DNA from: a virus
Direction: 5' to 3' (one strand)
DNA length: 62,234 nt
IMG/VR virus record: IMGVR_UViG_3300017692_000001
Location: 1 to 62,234 of that record
In this document: positions 31,023 through 40,980 of the stretch, one piece after another
Layout: each line of letters opens with the position of its first letter
Numbering within the stretch: position 1 is the first letter of the stretch
The notes under the pieces: model-generated
Told to the model about the DNA's origin: nothing
What the model saw: only the letters and a program-made list of their open reading frames with translations
The model's database searches: none
Position numbers and translations under genes: made by a program

Positions 31023-31234
31023 GCTCGTTCATCCTTGGCTTCGTCACGAGCGATCTTGGCCAGGCCGATGGCCAGGTGATCGCCTGTTGCCTCGAACACC
31101 GACGCCGGCAGTCCCGACGTGCAGAACTCCCGGAAGTCGAGGCCGGCATGCATGAACCACTTCTTCGTGCCGCTCACGCATAGCTTTGCCTCGCGCAAGT
31201 GGTCGACGGTAACGATCGGATCTTCGGTGCTCAT
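31019..31234 (-). CDS. Small tail-assembly protein (71 aa)
   Basis: MSTEDPIVTVDHLREAKLCV, then KKWFMHAGLDFREFCTSGLP; a small acidic protein coupled to both neighbours (overlaps at 31019-31022 and 31231-31234). Similar small genes sit before the hub gene in related tail modules. Function unknown. Confidence 0.6.
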   Translation of the reverse strand: MSTEDPIVTVDHLREAKLCVSGTKKWFMHAGLDFREFCTSGLPASVFEATGDHLAIGLAKIARDEAKDERA

Positions 31235-31479
31235 TTTTTTCCGCCTCCGCTGGATTTAATTGGTGCTGTTCGGTAGTTGCCGAGCCCGAGGATCACATAG
31301 TCCTTGGTCCACACGTCGCCGAAGATCACGGCTTGCGCTGTACCTTCTTCGGTCTGAGGGAAGTCAATATCCTCGAACGCGGTCGGCTTCTGCGTGGTGC
31401 TGGCGGCTTTCGGTGCGGCCACCGCCTGCAGTACATACGACGCTACCAGCAGCAGTAGCGCGTCATCCCATCCCATCAT
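31231..31479 (-). CDS. Small tail-assembly protein with hydrophobic N-terminus (82 aa)
   Basis: An N-terminal hydrophobic helix (WDDALLLLVASYVLQAVAAP) is followed by a soluble part with IFGDVWTKDYVILGLGNYRT and a GGGKK end. Probably a tail-tip assembly factor by position between the DUF2163-like protein and the hub; function not recognised. Confidence 0.6.
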   Translation of the reverse strand: MMGWDDALLLLVASYVLQAVAAPKAASTTQKPTAFEDIDFPQTEEGTAQAVIFGDVWTKDYVILGLGNYRTAPIKSSGGGKK

Positions 31480-31491
31480 GATCGGTTCTCC

Positions 31492-32310
31492 TTAGAAGAC
31501 GGGGTTGCCATCGAACGGCGACTTGCCGGGCATGCCGGGAAACCCGCCCATGTTGGACAGGTTGTTGAACCGGTTCTTGCAGTGATCGGTGGTGCGGTTA
31601 CAGCCCGGATAAACCTTCAACTGCAGGCCGGGATAGATGTCGTCGACGCGACCCAGGATGATCAGAACGTTCGACCCGTGCTCTTCGACACCACGGAATT
31701 CGGTGCCGCGCACAGGGTGTTGCCACGAGATCAGCCCACCCGTGAAGAAGCCTTCAGTGATGCCGGTGATGTCGGTGATCAGGCTGTAGTCGCTGCGATC
31801 GAGAACCCGGGCGGTGTACTCATGCGCACTCATCGGCACGCGACAGGTGCTGGCCTGGTAGAGCGCATAGGGGCACGAGCGTTGGTAGCCAAGACGCAGG
31901 CCCTCGCGCGCCAGGCTCGACGTGAGCGTTTCGCACGACAGCGTTGCCGTGCCGGTTGCGGCCGGCGAGCACTGCGTCACATCACCCGAATAGACGACCT
32001 TGCGTTGCGTGTTGCCCTCGTTGGCCCGCAGGATGGCCAACCGGATCTGCGAAGCAGGCGGCACGTTCAGATGGACTTGGACCGGCCCGGCCGTGATCGG
32101 CAATGTGACGGTCAGCATGTCCGTCGTCGCTTCACCCGAATAGCTCGGGCCGTCGTCGCTGATAGCAACCGACTTCCACAGCATGCCGTCGACGTCGAGG
32201 TAATCCCGATCGCGCGATGTGAAACGCCACACGGTCTGCTGCAAGGTGAAGCGGTACAGGTAGATCGGCCGACCGTCTTCGATCGAGCCTTCGATGGTGT
32301 CGTAGCTCAT
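31492..32310 (-). CDS. Tail-tip protein, DUF2163/BR0599 family (272 aa)
   Basis: The family's C-terminal hallmark is plain: VYPGCNRTTDHCKNRFNNLS followed by NMGGFPGMPGKSPFDG. N-terminal DUF2163 features (YLYRFTLQQTVWRFTSRDRD) are also visible. In gene-transfer agents and related siphoviruses this protein forms part of the tail tip next to the hub. The cysteines near the C-terminus may hold an iron-sulphur cluster, as proposed for homologous tip proteins. Confidence 0.8.
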   Translation of the reverse strand: MSYDTIEGSIEDGRPIYLYRFTLQQTVWRFTSRDRDYLDVDGMLWKSVAISDDGPSYSGEATTDMLTVTLPITAGPVQVHLNVPPASQIRLAILRANEGNTQRKVVYSGDVTQCSPAATGTATLSCETLTSSLAREGLRLGYQRSCPYALYQASTCRVPMSAHEYTARVLDRSDYSLITDITGITEGFFTGGLISWQHPVRGTEFRGVEEHGSNVLIILGRVDDIYPGLQLKVYPGCNRTTDHCKNRFNNLSNMGGFPGMPGKSPFDGNPVF

Positions 32311-32882
32311 ACGATCTCAAACTCCATGCGCCAGTTGCGCCCCATGCCGATGTTCTTCAGCCGATCGGTGTAACGCAGGTCAGTGCGCAGTGTGTACGGG
32401 GTCTGGAAGCGATCGCGCTGCTGCCGATAGACGAGACGACCGTCGAGCGTGATGTACGCGAAGATCATGTCCGAGTTCTTGACCTGTGACGCGCGCTTGT
32501 CGTCAAGAGCCATCCGGGGGCAACGGCCTTCGCCGAACTGGTCGACTCGGTAGCCGTTGATCGTCGAGTCGAACCATCGCAGACCCAGGCTCTGACCTTG
32601 CAAAAAGGCCACTGCCGGCCGCATGTTCTGATCGAAGCAGAACGACATCTCGTTCACGTTCGCAGCCTCGAACAACGTGACGGCCGGACCGTTGGCCGGC
32701 TTGAGCCGGATGGCCAGGCCGTCGACCCAACCGGTCCACTCCTGGAAGGCAAGACCCTGGCTCGCGTCGCCGATGGCCACACCGCCCTGCTCGTAGTCGA
32801 ACAGTGGCGTGACGACCTTGTTGTCGGGCGACAGCAGCGCAGCCACTACCGGCACCGATGATGCTTGATTGCCGGGCATCAT
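32307..32882 (-). CDS. Tail protein (191 aa)
   Basis: Start MMPGNQASSVPVVAALLSPD at 32882 is chosen since it lies two bases after the previous stop and has GGAAG upstream. Beta-rich (GWVDGLAIRLKPANGPAVTL, NVNEMSFCFDQNMRPAVAFL). It overlaps the next start by four bases. Minor tail protein by context; no family recognised. Confidence 0.6.
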   Translation of the reverse strand: MMPGNQASSVPVVAALLSPDNKVVTPLFDYEQGGVAIGDASQGLAFQEWTGWVDGLAIRLKPANGPAVTLFEAANVNEMSFCFDQNMRPAVAFLQGQSLGLRWFDSTINGYRVDQFGEGRCPRMALDDKRASQVKNSDMIFAYITLDGRLVYRQQRDRFQTPYTLRTDLRYTDRLKNIGMGRNWRMEFEIV

Positions 32883-32884
32883 GA

Positions 32885-33799
32885 TCAGGTCTTCCGCGCC
32901 CACGCGATGCGCACGGGAAAGGTGAGGCGCTTGGTGTTGTCCTTCGGCAGCGGCGGCGTGAACCGCGATTGGAAGCGACCGATGTTGGTCGAGAACCGCA
33001 TGCTCTTGATGCCGCCGGCAAAGTTGGAAGCATCCAGGCTCGACGAGTAGACAAACTCCTTGTAGAGCGAGTTGTTCACATAAGGCGTGGCTGTCCGACC
33101 CTCAGGTCCGTTGGCAGTGCCTGCGGGGCCTTGGAAGATCGTGCCAATGTCACCGTCGAGAAAATTGGTGTACTCGTACCCCTCGTTGTTCGTGACACCG
33201 ATATAGAAGAGGCGATAGGCCGTCTGCGCGACGACACCGGCAATGTCCATCGCGCGAGTCAGCACGTTGTAGTCGACACCATTCAAGGTGAGGGTCTGCG
33301 TCGAGTCGGTCGTCGGAATGTAGATACGCAGTTCGTAGGTGACATCCAGGAACTCGTTGGCCAGGACAGTGATGGACGTCGGGTTGCCCTGTGCGTCGAG
33401 GATCAGCGCCCGGCTGAAGAGGAAGCCATCAGCACCCCAACCGATACCTACTTCCGACAGGTTGCCGGCAGCAACGCCTTCAGCGAATCGATAGGTGTTG
33501 CTGAGACTCCAGAAGTAAGGCGCGCTCGACTGCGCCGTCTCCTTCATGTCCCGGTTCTCGCTGGTGGACGCGACACGAGACACAAGCCCTGTGTCATTGA
33601 CGCTCGGCGCGATAGATCCCGAGCCCACCTGGCAATAGTTGCCGATGCCGCCCGTACCGAGTCGATTCAGGCCAGCGCTGGTGATCAGGTTGGGAAAGAA
33701 ACCGGTCTCGCGGACGACCTCGCCAGTCTCCTTGCTGCGGACTACCAGGTTGTAGCGACCCTCCAGTCGCGGGTTGATGAGCACAGCAGGTTGTTTCAT
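32885..33799 (-). CDS. Tail protein (304 aa)
   Basis: N-terminus (INPRLEGRYNLVVRSKETGE, VVRETGFFPNLITSAGLNRL) followed by a GSGS-containing segment is the pattern of baseplate/tail-tip proteins found beside this class of hub genes. The C-terminus ends in FPVRIAWARKT. No enzymatic motif. Coupled to both neighbours. Confidence 0.6.
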   Translation of the reverse strand: MKQPAVLINPRLEGRYNLVVRSKETGEVVRETGFFPNLITSAGLNRLGTGGIGNYCQVGSGSIAPSVNDTGLVSRVASTSENRDMKETAQSSAPYFWSLSNTYRFAEGVAAGNLSEVGIGWGADGFLFSRALILDAQGNPTSITVLANEFLDVTYELRIYIPTTDSTQTLTLNGVDYNVLTRAMDIAGVVAQTAYRLFYIGVTNNEGYEYTNFLDGDIGTIFQGPAGTANGPEGRTATPYVNNSLYKEFVYSSSLDASNFAGGIKSMRFSTNIGRFQSRFTPPLPKDNTKRLTFPVRIAWARKT

Positions 33800-35832
33800 T
33801 GGAGAGTTCCGTTCATGAAGGTGATTGAAGTGGGTTCGATGCTCTCAGGAGCCATCGCATTGCGGATCAGATCGATCCGAAGCACGGGCGATTGTAGAGA
33901 AGGCATGCCAGTCAACAGCGCCTCGACAGGGATCGCATAGGTACGGTAGCCCACACCCTCTATCGTCCCCGGCATGAAGGTCGGCATGCTGCTGGCCAGC
34001 GACTCGACCATCGTCGCAGGCAGTGTTCGGTAAGCGACCATGCCGAACTGCACGTCGCCGATCGTCATCACGACGTCGATCTTGTCCGTCGGCCGGGCAC
34101 CATCCTGGAATGCAGCGGCGCCGATGACAGTGGACACCTGCAGCGCATCGCCCGCTTCAATCGGGTACGGCCGGCTCGTGACCCAACAGTCGATCGGCGG
34201 CATGTTGGTCGGGTCGACTGTGCGCGTGACCAGGCCGACTCGCACGACGCGGGAATCGTCGGTGTCGTGCTGGATCTCGAACAGATCCTGATCGAAGCGC
34301 ACCGGGTACAGGTATGAGATCCGCTTGACGCTACGTGCCAGGATGGGCGGCAAGTCGGGTTCGATGTAGATCCGCTCCTTGTCGATGTTCTGCACCACGT
34401 CGACGATGTCGCGGTAGATCGTGGGTGCGTCGTCCTGGAAGTAGATAGCGATCTTCTTGATGGCGCCCTGTGGGCTCTTGGCCAGCGCCTCGTAGCCGGC
34501 AGGCAAGACGTCCATGTACGGACCCGCCGCATCACCGGCCAGCAGGATGTCGTTGGTGAACGACTGCATGTAGAAGCGCACTGCCCGGCCGCGGGCCATC
34601 GCCAGGAATCGACGGAAGTCGTTGACCTGTTGCCGGCCACGCAGCAGGTAGGTGCTCCGCAGCACGACGATGGCTTGATCGCTCGGGTCCACCACCAAAG
34701 GCGTCGACACGCCGTTGTCGAGAGTGACGGTCTCGCGCGACACACCGATCGTCACGTTCTCGGACCAGTTGTGCTTCAGTTGGAACAGCGGCGCGCAGTT
34801 GCCCCACGACGGGTCAAACCCCTCGCTCGGCTCTGTGAGATCGAAGCGAAGCTGTGCCTGCACTACGCTATCGGTCAGATCTGCGAGCGAGGGTTGGTCG
34901 ACGAACCGAGCCTTGCGCAGCGGGACAACTCGCGAGCCTTTGCGCCACGTCCGTGCAGGCGGCGTTACCCACGAAAACGAATTAGCGACCACCTGTGCGA
35001 TGACCGCCACGTCAAACACGTTGGGGTTCTTGTCGATCACCAACACCAACGTGTTCGGCATAAATTCACGCATGGCCGTGTCAGGGATGACGACGCCCCC
35101 GGCAGCGGGTGTCATGTCTTCGGTGAGACGGTACTGCTCGAACCACAGCGGAACATAGAACTCGGCCGACCCGTTGGCCATCACAAAACTCTTCAGGGCC
35201 GCACGCTGCGCACGCTCACGAAGGAAGCCCATCTCGACAGTCCTGCGCGGCAAGGTGCGCAGGCTGCGGCGCTGCTCGACCTGGCGCTCGCTCGGCATGA
35301 TGTCGGTCAGCCATTCAAGGTTCTCGGTGATGCCGTCTTTCCAGTTCGGCAGCATGGTGAACACCGGCATGAGCAGCCGGCGATCGACGCCACCCTTCAG
35401 GTCAGCATCAGCGATCAGCGAGAAGTCCCACTGCCAGTCGGTTGGGTTCGAGGCATAGACGACCTCACCGTTGCGCGAGATGCTGAAGGTGATGAAGCAC
35501 GGCGATGTGCCCGACTGCAGTTGCTGGCTGTAGAAGTCGATGCGCGCGTCGCCGTCGAACACTTCAAACTCGAACGTGCGCAGACCATAGCCTGTCGACT
35601 GCAGGATCATGCGCATGGCGTTGCGGGCAGACCCGAGCCACATCGTGACCGAGTCGATGGCCACCAGTTTGATGGCGTATCGGCCCGGCCGCAGCGCGAG
35701 CAGCCGCGACATATAGATGGTCAGGTAGTTGCCCGTGACCACACCCGTGGCCGACGCCGACAGCGACATCTCGCCATCGGTGAAAGCCTCGGGGAAGTAG
35801 TTGGGCTGGTAGCCGTTTGCTGGATATGCCAT
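33796..35832 (-). CDS. Large distal tail protein (678 aa)
   Basis: First large gene after the tape measure, the place of the distal tail protein in siphoviruses. N-terminal beta-rich domain (RPGRYAIKLVAIDSVTMWLG, FITFSISRNGEVVYASN), then TITENLEWLTDIMPSERQ-like and VEMGFLRERAQRAALKSFVM segments followed by FYVPLWFEQYRL, a pattern shared with other large tail-tip proteins. Much larger than lambda gpM or HK97-type distal proteins, so it may combine several roles. Confidence 0.65.
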   Translation of the reverse strand: MAYPANGYQPNYFPEAFTDGEMSLSASATGVVTGNYLTIYMSRLLALRPGRYAIKLVAIDSVTMWLGSARNAMRMILQSTGYGLRTFEFEVFDGDARIDFYSQQLQSGTSPCFITFSISRNGEVVYASNPTDWQWDFSLIADADLKGGVDRRLLMPVFTMLPNWKDGITENLEWLTDIMPSERQVEQRRSLRTLPRRTVEMGFLRERAQRAALKSFVMANGSAEFYVPLWFEQYRLTEDMTPAAGGVVIPDTAMREFMPNTLVLVIDKNPNVFDVAVIAQVVANSFSWVTPPARTWRKGSRVVPLRKARFVDQPSLADLTDSVVQAQLRFDLTEPSEGFDPSWGNCAPLFQLKHNWSENVTIGVSRETVTLDNGVSTPLVVDPSDQAIVVLRSTYLLRGRQQVNDFRRFLAMARGRAVRFYMQSFTNDILLAGDAAGPYMDVLPAGYEALAKSPQGAIKKIAIYFQDDAPTIYRDIVDVVQNIDKERIYIEPDLPPILARSVKRISYLYPVRFDQDLFEIQHDTDDSRVVRVGLVTRTVDPTNMPPIDCWVTSRPYPIEAGDALQVSTVIGAAAFQDGARPTDKIDVVMTIGDVQFGMVAYRTLPATMVESLASSMPTFMPGTIEGVGYRTYAIPVEALLTGMPSLQSPVLRIDLIRNAMAPESIEPTSITFMNGTLQ

Positions 35833-35835
35833 TGA

Positions 35836-38800
35836 TCAGACCCCGAGGATGGAACGGACAGTCGCCTTGTTGCGGCGAAGGAACTCGACCTGCACGTTGT
35901 CACCGGCAGGCGAGGCCATTGCTTCAGGGATCTTCGAGCGATCGTCGACCAGCACCGTGCGATTGCCCTTGGCTTCTGCCGTCACAGGCTTGAGCCCACC
36001 GTTCAGCACGTTTCGCGCATCGGTCTTCTTCAGCACTTCTTCGCCGTCTTCCAGGATGGCGGTGTACTCGTTCGCCTTGATGCCGTTGACACCGCCGTCG
36101 TGATAGCGAGGGGCGTTGTTGAACAGTTCTGCAGCGACGTTGCGAGAGCGGTTGCTTGGGCCAGGACCGATAGTGCCGCCGTCGTGCTTCACCGTGCCGT
36201 TGACCAGCTTCGAGAAGAAGCCGCCGATACCGTCACCGCCGCCACCCGCGGCCTGCACCGCGTTCAAGATCTGCTGTTGGATGATCATCAGCGCGATCTT
36301 CTTCAGGAAGTCGGCAGCGAAGTTCAAGAACTCCCGGCCCGCCCCCTTGATCGCATCGCCAAGCGACTCGGCGCCAGTGATGGCCTTACCGAACCCTTCA
36401 GCGGTCTTGTCGATGGCCGATGTAGCGCCGCTAGTGAACAGATCGTTCAACTGCTTCGACGTGATCTCGAACGTACCCTTCAACTTTTCACCGCTGAACT
36501 GCAGCAGTTGCAGCTTTGCAATGTAGGCATCCAGCGCAGGGCTCGACCCGGCGCCGCCAAGCGTCTCGGCAAACGCAAGACCGGCCTTCACGACTTCGTT
36601 GATCTTGGTCTGCGACTCGTCGATGATGGCCAGGTTGCGACGGCGACCCTCGCCCTCGGTGATGATCGAGCCAGCAACCAGGTCGTCGTTGGTCTTCAGG
36701 CGCAACGCGCGCTCGGTGATCACGTCGTTGATGACCTTCTCGCCGGCAGCGATCTGATCAGCCTTCACCTTCTGCGCTTCGAGCACCTTCAGTTCTTCGA
36801 TCGCGCTGCGCAGCCGCAACTCGTTCTGATCGGCAGGCGCTGTGTCCATGCCGTTCTTCTGCAGCTTGTCGCGGTAGGCAGCGATCTTGACGAACTGCTC
36901 GCGGTACTGATCATCGATCGCATCGAGCCGCGCCTGCAGATTGACCTTCGACTTCCGGCCGGCCGCGGCATCGACCTGGTCGAGACTGCTGAGAATGGCT
37001 TGCTGCTGCTTGGTCAGATCGTCGTTGAACTTCTGCGTGACCTGCTTGACGTACTGTGCCTTGAGATCGGCAAGCTGCTTCGTGAAAGCCGCACCCTCGG
37101 GACCACCGAGCGCCGAGATCTTCCGCTGCAGCGCGGCGTACTCCTTGTCGATCGCATCGAGTTGCGAAGTCAACGTATCGGTCTGCGCGCGATCGATCTT
37201 GGCGGTGAGGGTTTCGAGCGACTTGGTGATCGACTCGATGGCGTTCTCGCGCTTCTTGATCTCAGCGTCGGTCGGCGGTGGCTTCTTGCCCTTGGTGGGC
37301 TCAGGAACCGGAGTAGGCGTGCCATCGGGACCCTTCGCCGCCGCTGCCTGATCTTTGCCCTCTGCCTCGATCGCAGCGATGCCTTCCTTGCGCTGACGAT
37401 CGATGTCGGCGAGCTTGGCGTCGAGCCGCTTCTTGCGAGCATCCAACGCCTTGCCGGCAGCAGCACCACCGCCGTCGAGACGATCGGCGATGTTGTCGAG
37501 CACCGGAGCGAACACGCTGCCCTGCAGCCGCGCGATCGTGGCGAAGCCCTTGACGAACTCGGCGACGAACTTCTTCAGGTGGCCAAGGGTGGACTCGAAC
37601 GACGTCTTGGCCACGTCCGGCCCGTCACCGAAAGCGCCCTCATATGCGTAGGCCACATACGCGAAGATCCGCTCCATGCTGACCACGAAGCCGAGGCCGG
37701 CCTTCTTGACGATGGCGAACTGGTCATAGAAGTAGGTACCGATGGCGAAGCCAACGACGACGGCCTGGAACGCAGCGTATGCCGCGCTCATGCGACCCGC
37801 AGCGGTCTTGAAGTCGACCGACGCTGCCAGCGCGTTGGTGCCGGTGGCCAGGATGCCCGCGGCGATGTTGGCGAAGACCTTGCCTGCGAACAGCGCAACG
37901 AACGCGGCGCCTGCGATCTGCAGGGTCTTGAAATTGTCGAGCACGAACACGATGCCGCGCGCCAGTGCCGAGAACGCATCCGACGCATCGTTGGCGAACT
38001 TCTTGCCGTCAGCGCTGTTCAGGAACTCGGTGATCCGCTTCAGCGCGTCAGCATAGGCGTTGGCATAGCCGGCGTCACCGATGGCCAGCTTGAAGTCATT
38101 GATCTCGTTGGTGAGGCGAGCCTGCGCCGCGATAATGCCGCTGGTAGCGCCCGGCAGTTGTTCGGCCACCAGCTTCCGGTATGCCTCTGCGATCTTGACA
38201 ACGTTCTCGGTCCCGACCTTGCCATCGGCCAGCGCCTTCTTCAGATCCGGGAATTGCGACTTCAACGCGGTCTGTGCGACGGCGTACAGGCCCGGCAGAC
38301 GTTCCGACAACTGGTTCAGTTCTTCGGCCTGGATCTTGGTCGACGAGAAGATCTGCCGCAGCGCCAGGAACGTACCGTTCATCTGATCGGTGGTGAGACC
38401 GAACACACGGCCTGCCTCGGACATCCCCTCGAAGATGTACTTCACTTCCTGCAAGCTGCGGCCCGACTTCAGGCCGGCCACCGCGAACGAAGCGAACTCC
38501 TTGGCCGTGTCCTGGAACACCAGGCCGATGCGATCCGACTGACCACGCACATAGTCATAGACCTTGTCGATCTCCTTCTTGTCGAGCGTACCGATCGCAG
38601 CCGACAGCACGCCCTTCGTGTTCTCGCGCGAGATCGTCGAGTCGATAGCGCCGCTGGCCAGGTTCTGCGCACCCTGCAGGCCCACATACGCGGTGGCCAG
38701 CGCCAGCACTTCGCCGCGCAGCCGTTGAACATAGGACAAGGTCGTGCGACCTTCATCACCGAACAGGCCCTTCTTGGCCGCGCTGCTTGCGCTCTCCGTG

Positions 38801-40290
38801 GCCTTGCCGTACTTGTCGACCGACGCGGTGAGTTGCTGTGTGGCCTCTTGTGCCTGGCGGCTGGAGTTCAGCAGACGCTCTTGCGCAGCACCAAGGCTTT
38901 GCGTAGCGATGCCGGCGTCGTTCAGCGCGTTGCGTGCTGCCCTGGTGGCCGTGACCTGGCTCTGCAGCGCGGTGGCACTGGTGCGGGCTCGATCCTGTGC
39001 AGCGGCCAGACCCTTGGCGAACGAATCGGCCGACTCACCACCCTGCTTCATTGCAGCGACGATGCCGGCCAGGTTCGCGCGTGCTGCGACGAACTCGGTG
39101 CGTGCGCCGCGCAGAGCCGTGGTTTGCTTGTTGAAGTTGTCGATGAGACCGGCTTGGCGGCCCAACGAGTCCTGCGCAGCCGACAGCAAGGCGAACTGTT
39201 CCCGGTAATCACTCACCGGACCCTTTATCGCGTTCACCGAGTCACGCAATTTGCGAACCTGTGCCTCGACCCCATCCAGGCTTTCCGTGGCGCGCTTGGC
39301 TGGATTCTGGATGTCGGCGATAGCGTCCTTCAACGAACGCACCTTCGGCGTCAGATCCGTGGCTGCGCGCGCCAGCGTGCTGTACTGCTTGGCGACCTGT
39401 TCCGCGGACTCAGCCTGTGCCTTGAGCCCTGTGTCAGCGTCTGCGCGCGCGAATGCGGCCTGCACGTCCTGGCGCTTCTGCTTGAGCGCTTCCTGAAGCC
39501 GGATCTGTTCCTTGGTCTCGTCGTTCTGCCGCTGCAGTGCGGCGAACTCGCCCTGGCCGGTCTTGCTGCGTTCCTGTGCATTGATGATGCGGCGCGCGGC
39601 CTGCTCGACGGCGTCAGCAGCGTCCTTGGCCCGGCTGGCCCGCAGCGCATCGGCCATCGCTTCGGCACGGGCGAACTGCTCCTGCTCTTTCGACAACGCA
39701 CGCGCCTGGTCACGGGCCTGCTTGTTGGTGGCGACGAAGTTGCGCTGCTGGTCTTCGGCCTGTGCGATCGCCCGTGCGACTGCCAGCGTGGTGTCGGCAA
39801 GCCGCTGCTGCGCGTTGCCGAGATCTGCCATCTCGATGCCACCGGCCTTCAGAGCTTCAACGAGATCCGCTTCGACCTTCTGCAGGCCGGCGATCTTGGT
39901 CTGTGCTCCCGTGACGGCCCGCTCGTATGCAGCGAACTTCGCGGCCTGGCCATCGGTGGCCTTGGACACGTCGCCGATCTTCTTGCGGTACGCCTCCAGC
40001 TTGGCTTCGGCCGTGGCCAGCTTGGCGTTCTGTTCGGTCAAGGCGGTGGCCGTCGACTCGACCGCGTCGACCAGCGTCTGCAGGCCCTTCTTGTCGCGAG
40101 CCACAAGCTGCAACGCGGCGAGGGTGGCCTTCAGATCATCGAAGGAACCCTCGCCGCGTTTGGCTGCTGCTGCTTGATCGTCGAGGGTGCTCGTGACTTG
40201 GGCCAGCGACTTGTTGACCGAGTCGACGGTCTGCTTGCCCTTGAACTGTGCCTGGATGGCCAGTTCGATTGTCCGACGTTCGTTACTCAT
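35836..40290 (-). CDS. Tape measure protein (1484 aa)
   Basis: ATG at 40290 (MSNERRTIELAIQAQF) overlaps the preceding chaperone frame. Long alpha-helical N-terminal half with coiled coils, then the recognised tape-measure domain (about residues 560-720: TISRENTKGVLSAAIGTLDK, EEL-NQLSERLPGLYAVAQTA, GKVGTENVVKIAEAYRKLVA), hydrophobic segments around residues 790-880, and a second helical region. The C-terminus ends in RRNKATVRSILGV. About 1480 residues predicts a tail in the range of 200 nm by the usual 0.15 nm per residue rule. Confidence 0.9.
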   Translation of the reverse strand: MSNERRTIELAIQAQFKGKQTVDSVNKSLAQVTSTLDDQAAAAKRGEGSFDDLKATLAALQLVARDKKGLQTLVDAVESTATALTEQNAKLATAEAKLEAYRKKIGDVSKATDGQAAKFAAYERAVTGAQTKIAGLQKVEADLVEALKAGGIEMADLGNAQQRLADTTLAVARAIAQAEDQQRNFVATNKQARDQARALSKEQEQFARAEAMADALRASRAKDAADAVEQAARRIINAQERSKTGQGEFAALQRQNDETKEQIRLQEALKQKRQDVQAAFARADADTGLKAQAESAEQVAKQYSTLARAATDLTPKVRSLKDAIADIQNPAKRATESLDGVEAQVRKLRDSVNAIKGPVSDYREQFALLSAAQDSLGRQAGLIDNFNKQTTALRGARTEFVAARANLAGIVAAMKQGGESADSFAKGLAAAQDRARTSATALQSQVTATRAARNALNDAGIATQSLGAAQERLLNSSRQAQEATQQLTASVDKYGKATESASSAAKKGLFGDEGRTTLSYVQRLRGEVLALATAYVGLQGAQNLASGAIDSTISRENTKGVLSAAIGTLDKKEIDKVYDYVRGQSDRIGLVFQDTAKEFASFAVAGLKSGRSLQEVKYIFEGMSEAGRVFGLTTDQMNGTFLALRQIFSSTKIQAEELNQLSERLPGLYAVAQTALKSQFPDLKKALADGKVGTENVVKIAEAYRKLVAEQLPGATSGIIAAQARLTNEINDFKLAIGDAGYANAYADALKRITEFLNSADGKKFANDASDAFSALARGIVFVLDNFKTLQIAGAAFVALFAGKVFANIAAGILATGTNALAASVDFKTAAGRMSAAYAAFQAVVVGFAIGTYFYDQFAIVKKAGLGFVVSMERIFAYVAYAYEGAFGDGPDVAKTSFESTLGHLKKFVAEFVKGFATIARLQGSVFAPVLDNIADRLDGGGAAAGKALDARKKRLDAKLADIDRQRKEGIAAIEAEGKDQAAAAKGPDGTPTPVPEPTKGKKPPPTDAEIKKRENAIESITKSLETLTAKIDRAQTDTLTSQLDAIDKEYAALQRKISALGGPEGAAFTKQLADLKAQYVKQVTQKFNDDLTKQQQAILSSLDQVDAAAGRKSKVNLQARLDAIDDQYREQFVKIAAYRDKLQKNGMDTAPADQNELRLRSAIEELKVLEAQKVKADQIAAGEKVINDVITERALRLKTNDDLVAGSIITEGEGRRRNLAIIDESQTKINEVVKAGLAFAETLGGAGSSPALDAYIAKLQLLQFSGEKLKGTFEITSKQLNDLFTSGATSAIDKTAEGFGKAITGAESLGDAIKGAGREFLNFAADFLKKIALMIIQQQILNAVQAAGGGGDGIGGFFSKLVNGTVKHDGGTIGPGPSNRSRNVAAELFNNAPRYHDGGVNGIKANEYTAILEDGEEVLKKTDARNVLNGGLKPVTAEAKGNRTVLVDDRSKIPEAMASPAGDNVQVEFLRRNKATVRSILGV

Positions 40291-40540
40291 GCTCGTCCAT
40301 CTCCGCAAGCGTTTTCAATAGAACTTTGCTGCCCTTGCTAGACAGCACGCTTGCTATGGCTTGGACCATCAGCGCCGAACTTGTTGCCAGGCGCTTGGCA
40401 TGCCTCTGACGAACTATTCGGACTTCTGACCAAACCACTGCGAGCGGATAACTTTCGGCGTGTTCATGGCCTTCCGAAAGCAGCAGATTCACATCGCGGC
40501 GAAGCCCCAGGAATTGACGTGTTAGTTCGTCTTCTTTTTC
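40283..40540 (-). CDS. Frameshift extension of tail assembly chaperone (GT-type)
   Basis: A frame without stops runs from the slippery GAAAAAG (40540-40534 on the minus strand) to 40283 and lies at -1 relative to the upstream chaperone (40522-40968). After the shift it reads KEDELTRQFLGLRRDVNLLL, SEGHEHAESYPLAVVWSEVR and ends EMDEHE. It directly precedes the tape measure gene, exactly as the T part of lambda G/GT. Translation probably occurs only as the fusion; a weak internal GTG start is at 40492. Confidence 0.75.
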   Translation of the reverse strand, partial: EKEDELTRQFLGLRRDVNLLLSEGHEHAESYPLAVVWSEVRIVRQRHAKRLATSSALMVQAIASVLSSKGSKVLLKTLAEMDEHE

Positions 40541-40968
40541 AAGGTCTTCGAGATCGCTGTCTTGAGCGCGCTCTTCCGGCTTAGGAGGGCCACGACGACC
40601 TCCACGGCTTTTTTTATCGGCATGGCCTCGGTGAAGGTCATGTTCGCGATCTGCTGGAGCGCTTCGAGTTGGACCGCGGCCGGGTACTGCTCGACGGTGG
40701 CTGCGCCCGTGGGCTCGTCGGCGGCAAGCGCGATGATGTTGGCCACGAGACCGGGCATCTCGGACAGCAGGCCCATCAGCAAGGTATCGGTCTGCGTTTC
40801 ATCGAGTTTGACACCACTGACGACCATGTCGAAGAGGCGCTGTAGATCTGCCAGGTGATAGTTCACCAGGGCATGTATGTCGGTAGGGGTCAGCCCGCGC
40901 AACGAAGCGAGGGACTGACCATCAACCACAAGCGCAAAACGCCGTGGTTGATAGGCAGTAAGGCTCAT
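40522..40968 (-). CDS. Tail assembly chaperone (G-type, 148 aa)
   Basis: Lies between tail tube and tape measure, the conserved place of the chaperone. Helical, MSLTAYQPRRFALVVDGQSL, a central region with LFDMVVSGVKLDETQTDTLL, and a lysine-rich end (AISKTLKKKTN) that contains the shift site. In most siphoviruses the short form and a small fraction of -1 fusion product bind the tape measure during tail assembly. Confidence 0.75.
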   Translation of the reverse strand: MSLTAYQPRRFALVVDGQSLASLRGLTPTDIHALVNYHLADLQRLFDMVVSGVKLDETQTDTLLMGLLSEMPGLVANIIALAADEPTGAATVEQYPAAVQLEALQQIANMTFTEAMPIKKAVEVVVALLSRKSALKTAISKTLKKKTN

Positions 40969-40980
40969 GCTGGTGAGCCT

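Noticed and set aside
36100-40341. A 1413-codon open frame on the plus strand
   Set aside because: It is the antisense shadow of the tape measure gene; high GC and codon bias leave the opposite frame open. No ribosome site or domain signature supports it.
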